A stretch of 5,089 nucleotides of DNA. Origin: Sulfurimonas sp. (GTDB taxonomy: Bacteria > Campylobacterota > Campylobacteria > Campylobacterales > Sulfurimonadaceae). A program made the position numbers and the translations under genes. Positions 1 to 5,089 of this stretch are shown here, in pieces; the stretch's first letter is position 1, and every line of letters starts with the position of its first letter. Under the pieces are notes generated by a model, which worked only from the letters and a program-made list of their open reading frames with translations, made no database searches and was not told where the DNA came from. The stretch is taken from positions 1 through 5,089 of the forward strand of contig JAMORM010000128.1 of assembly GCA_027063585.1 (NCBI GenBank), given 5' to 3'.

Positions 1-61
1 TTATAAACATATTCCAAATATCATCCGTGTCATTAAAGGTGAAGAAAAAAGAGTGATATAA
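1..61 (+). CDS. plsY: Glycerol-3-phosphate acyltransferase PlsY, C-terminal end only (partial)
   Basis: Only the last 19 codons (frame starting at base 2) and the TAA stop at 59-61 lie in the window. They read YKHIPNIIRVIKGEEKRVI. The pattern of a basic/His residue, N-I-x-R, then GxE and a basic end resembles the cytoplasmic tail of PlsY, the membrane enzyme that moves an acyl group from acyl-phosphate to glycerol-3-phosphate in phospholipid synthesis. The stop is separated from the folB start by one base, so the two genes are probably co-transcribed and translationally coupled. From memory, plsY lies just upstream of folB in related Campylobacterota, which supports the call. The visible piece is too short for certainty; that it is the end of a coding region is much safer than the name. 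Confidence 0.6.
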   Translation, partial: YKHIPNIIRVIKGEEKRVI

Positions 62-62
62 T

Positions 63-392
63 TTGAAAATTCATATAGAAGATTTAACCTTTACATGTAT
101 TATAGGTATTTTGGATTTTGAAAGAAAAAATACACAAAAAGTTATCATCAATGTAGAAATCGAATATGATTTTGATGATGACTTTATTAATTATGCCGAA
201 GTAGCGAATTTGATAAAAAAAACTCTTATAAATCAGAAATTTTTACTTATTGAGGATGCTCTTAAGGATTTAACCCTCCAACTCAAAAATAAATTTTCAA
301 AAATCAACACTCTTTATCTTAAAATCACAAAACCCTCAATTTTACCCGACTGTATAGTAAGCGTGAGCAATACTATCCACTTCAATTCTTAA
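63..392 (+). CDS. folB: Dihydroneopterin aldolase (FolB)
   Basis: Cytoplasmic enzyme of folate synthesis that cleaves 7,8-dihydroneopterin to 6-hydroxymethyl-dihydropterin and glycolaldehyde. The 109-residue product has the FolB/T-fold layout. The N-terminal strand IHIEDLTF is followed by the IG-I-L-D-x-E-R element (Gly15, Glu20, Arg21) with Gln25. NYAEV supplies the conserved Tyr44, LLIEDA supplies Glu64 (pterin-anchoring glutamate), and KITKPSILPD supplies Lys90-Pro91, matching the catalytic lysine region KxSKP. It is at the short end of the usual 110-125 residues but lacks no key element. The start is TTG at 63; no other start fits because the first beta strand begins at once. The ribosome site is weak (AGAG at 50-53), and coupling to the preceding gene, whose stop ends one base before, probably drives initiation. 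Function is inferred from motifs, with good confidence. Confidence 0.88.
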   Translation: MKIHIEDLTFTCIIGILDFERKNTQKVIINVEIEYDFDDDFINYAEVANLIKKTLINQKFLLIEDALKDLTLQLKNKFSKINTLYLKITKPSILPDCIVSVSNTIHFNS

Positions 393-403
393 TTCTAACT
401 TCA

Positions 404-460
404 TTTTTTTTTAAAAAAAATTGAAAAAAACTTTAAAGTAACCTAAAATTATGCTATTAT
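404..460 (+). promoter_or_regulatory. Predicted sigma70 promoter of hsrA with upstream A/T tract
   Basis: An extended -10 box, TGC-TATTAT (452-460), sits 32 bases before the hsrA ATG. At 17-bp spacing upstream lies TTTAAA (432-437), a 4/6 match to the -35 consensus. Directly upstream is T9-A8-TTG-A7 (404-430), placed where an UP element would lie. Extended -10 boxes with weak -35 regions are typical of housekeeping promoters in Campylobacterota. Transcription should start near base 467, giving a leader of about 26 nt. The ribosome site AGGA (481-484) is 8 nt before the ATG. The whole leader is very AT-rich, so the -10 is the strongest part of the call. Confidence 0.6.
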
Positions 461-492
461 TCCACCAAATATTTAAGCACAGGAAAAAATAA

Positions 493-1164
493 ATGCGTAT
501 TCTGATTATAGAAGATGAAGTTACATTAAACAAAATGTTAGCAGAAGGGCTCAAAGAATTTGGTTATCAAAGTGATGTTGTTGAAACATTAAAAGACGGT
601 GAATACTATCTTGATATCCGTAATTACGATTTAGTTCTTATGGATTGGATGCTTCCGGATGGAAACTCAGTTGATATCATAGGTGATATTAAAGCAAAAA
701 CTCCAAAAACCGTTGTTGTAGTTATTTCGGCAAGAGATGATAATGAAAGCGAAATCGAAGCGCTCCGTGCCGGTGCTGATGACTACATCAGAAAACCGTT
801 TGATTTTGATGTTCTAATTGCTCGTATCGAAGCTCGTTTACGTTTTGGCGGGAGTAATATTATTGAAATCGAAGATTTGACAATTAATCCTGAAGAAGAG
901 AAAATCACTTACAAAGAGACAGAGATAGAACTTAAAGGAAAACCTTTTGAAGTTCTTACACACCTTGCTCGTCACCGTGATCAAATAGTTTCTAAAGAAC
1001 AGCTTCTTGATGCTATCTGGGAAGAACCTGAACTTGTTACACCTAATGTAATTGAAGTTGCAATCAATCAGATTCGACAAAAGATGGATAAACCTTTATC
1101 TATCACAACTATAGAAACGGTACGCCGCCGCGGTTACCGTTTTTGTTTTCCAAAAGAAGTTTAA
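493..1164 (+). CDS. hsrA: OmpR/PhoB-family response regulator, HsrA/CosR orthologue with an intact receiver
   Basis: DNA-binding transcription regulator, 223 residues: receiver domain about 1-117, short linker, winged helix about 125-222. The C-terminal half (GKPFEVLTHLARHRDQ, then VSKEQLLDAIWEEPELVT, the recognition helix region PNVIEVAINQIRQKM and the wing TVRRRGYRFCFPK) is recalled as almost identical to C. jejuni CosR and H. pylori HsrA. That family controls oxidative-stress, energy and housekeeping genes and is essential in both hosts. Those orthologues lack the usual phospho-acceptor. This one has the full set: Glu7-Asp8 for Mg2+, Asp51 (LVLMDWMLPDG) as acceptor, Ser79 and Tyr98 as switch residues, and Lys101 before Pro102. 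It has a single cysteine, Cys218, in the wing. A histidine kinase gene follows after 50 bp and is the likely partner. The ATG start has AGGA 8 nt upstream. Family assignment is very strong; regulation by phosphorylation is inferred. Confidence 0.96.
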   Translation: MRILIIEDEVTLNKMLAEGLKEFGYQSDVVETLKDGEYYLDIRNYDLVLMDWMLPDGNSVDIIGDIKAKTPKTVVVVISARDDNESEIEALRAGADDYIRKPFDFDVLIARIEARLRFGGSNIIEIEDLTINPEEEKITYKETEIELKGKPFEVLTHLARHRDQIVSKEQLLDAIWEEPELVTPNVIEVAINQIRQKMDKPLSITTIETVRRRGYRFCFPKEV

Positions 1165-1176
1165 TTAAACTCTAAA

Positions 1177-1216
1177 ATGATATAATCTCATAAATGCATT
1201 TATGAGGTTATATCAT
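1177..1216. repeat. 40-bp near-perfect inverted repeat covering the kinase ribosome site and start
   Basis: The two arms are centred between bases 1196 and 1197. Bases 1177-1216 pair symmetrically at 19 of 20 positions. The exception, T1186 opposite G1207, is a G-U pair in RNA. The core 1187-1206 (CTCATAAATGCATTTATGAG) is perfectly palindromic. The left arm contains TGATATAAT (1178-1186). The right arm contains the ribosome site TGAGG (1203-1207) and ends on the first two bases of the kinase ATG. No T-run follows, so it does not look like a terminator. It could act as an RNA hairpin that hides the ribosome site, as an operator for a dimeric regulator, or both. Confidence 0.9.
1178..1186 (+). 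promoter_or_regulatory. Predicted extended -10 promoter for the sensor kinase gene
   Basis: TG-A-TATAAT is an exact match to the extended -10 consensus. No convincing -35 is seen at 16-18 bp (AGTTTA at 17 bp), but extended -10 promoters can work without one. A start near base 1193 would give a leader of about 22 nt that lacks most of the left arm of the surrounding palindrome, leaving the ribosome site TGAGG (1203-1207) exposed. The position right after the hsrA stop fits a dedicated kinase promoter. The match could partly be chance in AT-rich DNA. Confidence 0.5.
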
Positions 1217-2516
1217 GTTTTCCAAGCGAAGTATTCGAACTAGCTTTCTTATTCAACTGATTTTTTCATCAGTAACCCTCATAATTATCTTTTCATCTCT
1301 GTTATATTTTTACATAGAAAAATCTATTTATGACGATAAAAAAGAAGAATTAATCCAATATGCAAAAAATATTTCTGCCTACAAATCAGTTTTTCAAGCC
1401 GATGAGTCCATTCCTGAGAACTTTTTTTCTTTAAATGTCGGCATTATCTATTTGAAAAATCCAGATACACAGATGGATATATATGAAAAAACAGAACATA
1501 ATCACACATATTTGACACTTATTTATCCTTTTAATCTTGATGACAAGAGTTATCTTAAAATCACAAAAGATATTACGCAGACAAAACGATTGCTAAAAAA
1601 AATTTTAAGATATATCTTTATAATAAATATAGCAGGTGTACTTCTTGTCATAATTTATGCTATAGCATTGTCAAAAATGCTTGTTGCTCCCATACAAACA
1701 CTGACAAAAAAACTAGCAAATATGAATGAACATTTAATAAAAGAGATTGACATACAAAAACTTCCTACAGAGTTTGAGCCTTTGGGTGAAACTCTTAATC
1801 ATCTGATTTCAAGGATTCAAAATTTTGTAAAATACCAAAAAGAGCTTTTTATCGGCACGGCACACGAACTTAAAACTCCACTGGCAGTTATCAAACTCAA
1901 AAATCAGGTAACACTTATAAAAAAACGCTCACCCCAAGAGTATATAGAAGCTATTAAAACAACAAATAAGACGGTTGATGAAATGAATATCATTGTTTCC
2001 AATATCCTTAATATTGGACGCCAAGAAGGTGCTCAGCTTGACAAACCGGTAGAAGTTGATGTCATTGTATTTCTAAAACAAAAAGCGAATGATTTTAAAC
2101 TGCTTGCCGAAAATGAAGGGAAAAAGCTCAACATGCATTTTAAACCCAACGGATTTATGGCGACACTGCAGCTCAGCCTTTTAAATCAAATCATTCAAAA
2201 CTTTTTGCAAAATGCCTTGAAATTTACACCTAAGGAGAAATCTGTAACACTCAGAAGCTCTCAAGATGATGTGGGGCTACTCATAGAAGTCATAGATGAA
2301 GGATGCGGAATTGATGATACAATTGATTTATTTGCTCCATTTAAGCGACAAGGAAACAAATCAGGTGTCGGACTTGGTCTATTCTTGGCAAAAAGTGCTG
2401 CGGATGCCCTGGGTGCAAAGATTACAATCAAAAATAGAGAAGATGGAATTGACGGAACCATAGCATCATTGCAACTTAATTCTAAACTCTCTTGCATAAT
2501 TCCAAGAAATCGATAA
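1215..2516 (+). CDS. Membrane sensor histidine kinase, probable partner of HsrA
   Basis: Inner-membrane two-component kinase, 433 residues. In order: a basic N-terminus and TM helix about 11-33; a periplasmic segment of about 100 residues (34-131) that I do not recognise; TM helix about 132-154; a HAMP-like linker about 155-207 (APIQTL ... EFEPLGETLN); HisKA with the phospho-accepting His217 in FIGTAHELKTPLA; then HATPase_c with N box Asn329/Asn333 (QNFLQNALKFTP), G1 box DEGCGI (361-366), an F-box-like FAPFKR (373-378) and G2 box GVGLGL (384-389). All catalytic motifs are intact, so autophosphorylation and transfer to a response regulator are expected; Asp51 of the adjacent regulator is the obvious target. 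The periplasmic part has no cysteine but carries His95-Asn-His97. The ATG at 1215 has TGAGG 7 nt upstream, inside the 40-bp palindrome. The stimulus is unknown. From memory, the same locus in Campylobacter jejuni has no kinase gene. Confidence 0.95.
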   Translation: MFSKRSIRTSFLIQLIFSSVTLIIIFSSLLYFYIEKSIYDDKKEELIQYAKNISAYKSVFQADESIPENFFSLNVGIIYLKNPDTQMDIYEKTEHNHTYLTLIYPFNLDDKSYLKITKDITQTKRLLKKILRYIFIINIAGVLLVIIYAIALSKMLVAPIQTLTKKLANMNEHLIKEIDIQKLPTEFEPLGETLNHLISRIQNFVKYQKELFIGTAHELKTPLAVIKLKNQVTLIKKRSPQEYIEAIKTTNKTVDEMNIIVSNILNIGRQEGAQLDKPVEVDVIVFLKQKANDFKLLAENEGKKLNMHFKPNGFMATLQLSLLNQIIQNFLQNALKFTPKEKSVTLRSSQDDVGLLIEVIDEGCGIDDTIDLFAPFKRQGNKSGVGLGLFLAKSAADALGAKITIKNREDGIDGTIASLQLNSKLSCIIPRNR

Positions 2517-2543
2517 CGTTTCAAAAATAATAAAGCTTTAATT

Positions 2544-2552
2544 TGATATAAA
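2544..2552 (+). promoter_or_regulatory. Predicted extended -10 promoter for the fdx-ppx unit
   Basis: TG-A-TATAAA lies in the 78-bp gap after the kinase gene. No good -35 is visible; the region at the expected spacing (2523-2529) is only A/T-rich. A start near 2559 would give a leader of about 36 nt before the ATG at 2595. A perfect 10-bp palindrome, TAAAGCTTTA (2531-2540), sits just upstream and could be an operator, although such AT-rich palindromes also arise by chance. No hairpin terminator is seen after the kinase stop, so read-through from upstream is possible as well. Confidence 0.45.
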
Positions 2553-2594
2553 TCGTCAGATAAAAAATAAGTACAGAATATAAGGTTTTTGAAT

Positions 2595-2846
2595 ATGGCT
2601 CTAATAATTAACGATGAATGTATCGCATGTGATGCATGTAGAGAAGAATGTCCTACATTGGCAATAGAAGAAGGTGACCCGATTTACTATATTGACCCGG
2701 ATAGATGTACCGAGTGTGTAGGCATATATGACGAGCCTGCGTGTATATCTGTTTGTCCGGTTGACTGTATAGTTCCAGACAAAGATAATGTTGAAACAAT
2801 AGCCGAACTTCAATTTAAATATAAAAATTTAGAAATAGAAGAATAA
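2595..2846 (+). CDS. fdxB: 2[4Fe-4S] ferredoxin, Alvin/YfhL type (FdxB-like)
   Basis: Small cytoplasmic low-potential electron carrier, 83 residues. From the ATG at 2595, the cysteines are C9, C12, C15 and C19-Pro in the first motif, then C38, C41, C50 and C54-Pro in the second, plus a ninth, C58. By family rule C9/C12/C15/C54 bind one cluster and C38/C41/C50/C19 the other. The eight residues between C41 and C50 (VGIYDEPA) and the tail after C58 mark the Allochromatium (Alvin)/YfhL subgroup, known for very negative and unequal cluster potentials. I chose ATG 2595 over the in-frame TTG at 2589 because TAAGG (2581-2585) then sits 9 nt away rather than 3, and MALIINDEC is the family's usual beginning. 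ppx follows after 4 bases, so they share a transcript. The redox partner is not shown by the sequence. The symbol follows the C. jejuni neighbour of cosR, from memory. Confidence 0.93.
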   Translation: MALIINDECIACDACREECPTLAIEEGDPIYYIDPDRCTECVGIYDEPACISVCPVDCIVPDKDNVETIAELQFKYKNLEIEE

Positions 2847-2850
2847 TCCG

Positions 2851-4317
2851 TTGGCAAAACGTGTTGCAGTCATAGACATTGGTTCTAACTCAGTTAGAAT
2901 GGTGATATACGAAAAAGTTTCCCGTTTTGCTTTTCATCTGCTTCATGAAGCAAAATCAAAAGTCAGAATTTCCGAAGATGCTTATAAGCACAATGGGGCC
3001 TTGCAAGAAGTTCCAATGCAAAGAACTTTTGATGCGTTAAGTGATTTTATACAAATCAGCAGCTCCTTTAAAGCAAACAAACTTTTATGTGTAGCAACTT
3101 CAGCTCTGCGTGATGCTCCCAACAAAAAAGATTTTCTACAAAAAGTAAAACAAAACCTCAAACTCAATATCAAAATAATCAGTGGGGAAAAAGAGGCTTA
3201 CTTTGGTGCTATCGCCTGTGCAAACCTTTTACCCCAACAACATAATGCACTAAGTATAGATATAGGAGGTGGATCCACTGAAGTTGCTTATATAGACAAA
3301 GATAATGTTTCGCACCCTTTATCTCTAAAACTTGGAACTGTCCGTCTTAAAGAGCTTTATTTTGACGCTAATGACATAAAAGGTGCCGTTAAATATATTG
3401 ATAAACAGCTAGAAATGCTGCCAATTGAAAAAATTAACACTCTGATTGGGATTGGTGGAACATTTCGAGCAATTTCAAACTCCATAATGAAACGTACGAC
3501 ATACCCTCTGAACAAGTTACATGCATACGAGTATGATGCAACAACACTCAAGCAATTCATAGAAGAGCTTTTACATACAAAAAACGATAAAGAGCTGAAA
3601 AATCTTTTTATTGACAACAATAGATTTGATGTTATAAAACCCGGTACGCTTATTTTACAAAGAGTGCTTAAAAAAATAAATATCTCAAAAATTATTACCA
3701 GCGGTGTGGGCGTGAGAGAAGGTGTTTATTTAGCAGATTTACTAAGAAACTCTAAACACAAATTTCCTCACAATTACAATACTTCAGTACGATACATCAT
3801 AGACACACATGTGCAGGATAAACAATTTTGTAATAATTTAAACCAACTGAGCAAAAAGATATTTGATTTAACATATAAATATTTTGGTATAGATTACAAA
3901 TACAGATATAATCTTGCCATAGCAGCAAAGCTTTATCCTGCCGGAAGCAGTGTACACTTTTATTCACAAAACAAGCATACCTATTATTTGATACAAAGTG
4001 CTTTAGAGTATGGATTTACACACCACGACATTATGCTGATAGCCACATTGACAAAGTATGCTAAAAACAAACTGCCCTCAAGTACTCATTTGCAGCTCTA
4101 TAAACAACTTCTGCCAAAAGAACAAATCACAAAAACACTGAGTTTTTTACTTTCTTTAAGTATTGCACTTTTGAGCCACAGACCAAGGAATATAGATTTT
4201 GAGTTAAATTTTGATGAGAATACATTACATATAAGCTCCCAAAAGAAACTCTATTTGTCTAAAGAAGCAGTCTCAAAATTAGTTTGTGAACATCAAGATT
4301 TTAAAGTATCCTTTTAA
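2851..4317 (+). CDS. ppx: Exopolyphosphatase / guanosine pentaphosphate phosphohydrolase (Ppx/GppA family)
   Basis: Cytoplasmic enzyme that removes terminal phosphate from polyphosphate and/or converts pppGpp to ppGpp; sequence cannot decide between the two. It has 488 residues, close to GppA (494) and Ppx (513) of E. coli. The actin-like core, about 4-300, shows phosphate loop 1 (VIDIGSNSVRM, 7-17), LCVATSALRDA (79-89), the catalytic-glutamate region ISGEKEA (110-116; probably Glu115), phosphate loop 2 (SIDIGGGSTEVAY, 135-147), LGTVRLKE (161-168), the adenosine-type motif GIGGTFRA (200-207) and ITSGVGVREG (282-291). The helical HD-like C-terminal domain, about 310-488, retains ATLTKYAKNKLP (398-409). 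Where an HD enzyme has L-H-D/E-x-G, this one has LYPAGSS (361-367), so that domain is probably not a metal phosphohydrolase. The start is TTG, 4 bases after the ferredoxin stop, with only a weak AGAAG (2837-2841), suggesting coupling. Its stop overlaps that of the convergent bamA. Confidence 0.93.
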   Translation: MAKRVAVIDIGSNSVRMVIYEKVSRFAFHLLHEAKSKVRISEDAYKHNGALQEVPMQRTFDALSDFIQISSSFKANKLLCVATSALRDAPNKKDFLQKVKQNLKLNIKIISGEKEAYFGAIACANLLPQQHNALSIDIGGGSTEVAYIDKDNVSHPLSLKLGTVRLKELYFDANDIKGAVKYIDKQLEMLPIEKINTLIGIGGTFRAISNSIMKRTTYPLNKLHAYEYDATTLKQFIEELLHTKNDKELKNLFIDNNRFDVIKPGTLILQRVLKKINISKIITSGVGVREGVYLADLLRNSKHKFPHNYNTSVRYIIDTHVQDKQFCNNLNQLSKKIFDLTYKYFGIDYKYRYNLAIAAKLYPAGSSVHFYSQNKHTYYLIQSALEYGFTHHDIMLIATLTKYAKNKLPSSTHLQLYKQLLPKEQITKTLSFLLSLSIALLSHRPRNIDFELNFDENTLHISSQKKLYLSKEAVSKLVCEHQDFKVSF

Positions 4318-4321
4318 AATC
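4297..4321. terminator. Weak AT-rich hairpin across the ppx/bamA stop codons
   Basis: GATTTTAAAG (4297-4306) pairs with CTTTTAAAATC (4311-4321) around a TATC loop. The stem has 10 pairs with one bulged T (4315). It spans both overlapping stop codons of the convergent genes. Only short U-rich stretches follow on either strand and the stem has just two G-C pairs, so an intrinsic terminator is possible but not convincing. No better terminator is visible between or just beyond the two genes. Confidence 0.3.
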
Positions 4322-5089
4322 TTTGTCCCATTGTAAATTCAAAACTTGATTTTTTATCACTGTCTTTAGCGTTAATTGGATTTGCAAACATTAACTGGAC
4401 AGGTCCAACAGGTGAAAACCACTCTATTCCTGCACCATACCCTGCGCGTGAAATATTATTGCTTAATAAATCATCTGTAACATTGTCTGAAATTGTTCCC
4501 CAATCAGCAAAAGCCACTAAACGCATTTTTGCTTTAGGTATCAAAGGAAGACTCAATTCAAGATTATTAGAAAATGTCTGGGTTCCGCCAATTCTTCTAA
4601 TTCCATCAGTAGCAGCTTCATCAGCCACTGTTGGAGAAAGAGAATAAGACTGATACCCTCTGACACTTCCTATACCACCCATATAAAATTTTTCGGCCAA
4701 AGGAATATCACCATTATCTATTAATGCATAAAATCTTGCCTTATATCGCAAAATAGCATCAAATCCCATTAAATCCTGAAGTCCGTAATATTTTGCAAAA
4801 TTAGTCCTTGCTTTTATAAAATCTGCTGTTCCGCCAAGCCCGGATTTTTCAATACTCTGCGACAATTCAAAACCTTTACGCGGTAGATAATAATCATCTG
4901 TATTATCCCATTTTACACTCACAGTTACACCACTTTTCGTATATGATTCAAACGGATCAGCTTTATCATAATTATATGATGTAGAATTAAAATCATCATC
5001 AAAAGAATAACTGTTACTCGAATAACCATATCCTACATAGCCACTTATATGACGTGTAAATCTATGCCCAAGACCCATACTTAAACCAT
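4314..5089 (-). CDS. bamA: Outer-membrane protein assembly factor BamA, C-terminal barrel part (partial)
   Basis: The reading frame is open to the right window edge, so this is the last 257 or so residues of a much longer protein; the Met at 5078 is internal (the three codons before it read GLS). BamA is the Omp85 barrel that folds and inserts outer-membrane proteins. The signature is the lid-lock loop FYMGGIGSVRGYQSYSLSP, with VRGY at 4653-4664. Flanking barrel strands also fit: DNTDDYYLPRKGFEL, GGTQTFSNNLELSLPL, RLVAFADWGT and RAGYGAGIEWFSPVGPVQL. The C-terminus SFEFTMGQRF has alternating aromatic/hydrophobic residues and a final Phe, the usual beta-signal. The POTRA domains and signal peptide lie outside the window. 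TamA is a related alternative, but the WFSPVGPVQL-type strand and VRGY context favour BamA. It is convergent with ppx, sharing TTAA at the stops, and is probably an independent transcription unit. Confidence 0.93.
   Translation of the reverse strand, partial: GLSMGLGHRFTRHISGYVGYGYSSNSYSFDDDFNSTSYNYDKADPFESYTKSGVTVSVKWDNTDDYYLPRKGFELSQSIEKSGLGGTADFIKARTNFAKYYGLQDLMGFDAILRYKARFYALIDNGDIPLAEKFYMGGIGSVRGYQSYSLSPTVADEAATDGIRRIGGTQTFSNNLELSLPLIPKAKMRLVAFADWGTISDNVTDDLLSNNISRAGYGAGIEWFSPVGPVQLMFANPINAKDSDKKSSFEFTMGQRF

Noticed and set aside
54..62. TGATATAAT, an exact extended -10 box at the plsY stop, as a folB promoter
   Set aside because: It ends one base before the folB TTG, so transcription would begin near base 69, inside folB. 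It is composed of the last plsY codons and stop and is probably a chance match.
838..1080. 80-residue reading frame on the - strand within hsrA
   Set aside because: It lies opposite the most conserved part of the regulator and its translation shows no recognisable motif; it is a shadow of hsrA.
1177..1216. Palindrome read as an intrinsic terminator between hsrA and the kinase
   Set aside because: The stem is mostly A-T and is not followed by a U-run on the + strand (ATGTTTTCC follows), and its right arm includes the kinase ribosome site and start, so termination is a poor fit.
1595..1602. A8 run in the kinase coding region as a phase-variation tract
   Set aside because: Runs of this length are common in DNA this AT-rich; nothing else suggests slippage switching.
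2261..2524. 87-residue - strand frame over the end of the kinase gene
   Set aside because: It overlaps the conserved ATP-binding domain of the kinase; it is low-complexity, Ser/Pro-rich and without motifs.
2589..2594. TTG at 2589 as the ferredoxin start
   Set aside because: It lies only 3 nt after the TAAGG ribosome site; ATG at 2595 has better spacing and gives the usual N-terminus of this family.
2601..2813. 70-residue - strand frame opposite the ferredoxin
   Set aside because: It mirrors the ferredoxin codons, has no family features, and the + strand cysteine motifs are unambiguous.
4459..4647. 62-residue + strand frame within bamA
   Set aside because: It is antisense to well-conserved BamA barrel strands and has no recognisable product.
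1..5089. CRISPR array, tRNA or rRNA gene, insertion sequence, or phage or defence genes
   Set aside because: No spaced direct repeats, structured RNA genes, transposase or inverted terminal repeats were seen; the region is compact core genome.

Overview
The window is AT-rich chromosomal DNA, almost certainly from a member of the Campylobacterota (Epsilonproteobacteria). The main reason is the OmpR-type regulator at 493-1164. From memory, its DNA-binding half is nearly residue-for-residue that of Campylobacter CosR and Helicobacter HsrA (HP1043), a family typical of this phylum. The regulator's receiver is intact and it has an adjacent kinase, unlike the Campylobacter and Helicobacter versions. 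This suggests a free-living relative of the Sulfurimonas type, but the genus cannot be fixed from the sequence alone.

Layout on the + strand: the last 19 codons of a probable plsY (1-61); folB (63-392) one base later; an AT-rich promoter region (393-492); the response regulator hsrA/cosR (493-1164); a 50-bp spacer dominated by a 40-bp palindrome; a membrane sensor histidine kinase (1215-2516); a 78-bp spacer with a likely promoter; a 2[4Fe-4S] ferredoxin of the Alvin/YfhL type (2595-2846); and a Ppx/GppA phosphatase (2851-4317) four bases later. On the - strand, the 3' two-thirds of a BamA beta-barrel (4314-5089) converges on ppx. The two stop codons share the palindrome TTAA. No gene-free stretch reaches 300 bases.

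The genes form three functional blocks. plsY-folB is a housekeeping pair in phospholipid and folate synthesis. hsrA plus the kinase looks like a complete two-component system. fdx-ppx is a small unit joining an electron carrier to a polyphosphate/(p)ppGpp hydrolase. From memory, Campylobacter jejuni has folB, cosR, fdxB and ppx in this same order but no kinase between cosR and fdxB.

The two points most worth attention are these. First, this HsrA/CosR keeps every phosphorylation residue and has a kinase beside it, although the family is known mainly as essential, phosphorylation-independent orphans. Second, the near-perfect inverted repeat before the kinase contains an extended -10 box in its left arm and the kinase's ribosome-binding site and start codon in its right arm. 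This geometry could make kinase translation depend on which promoter made the mRNA.
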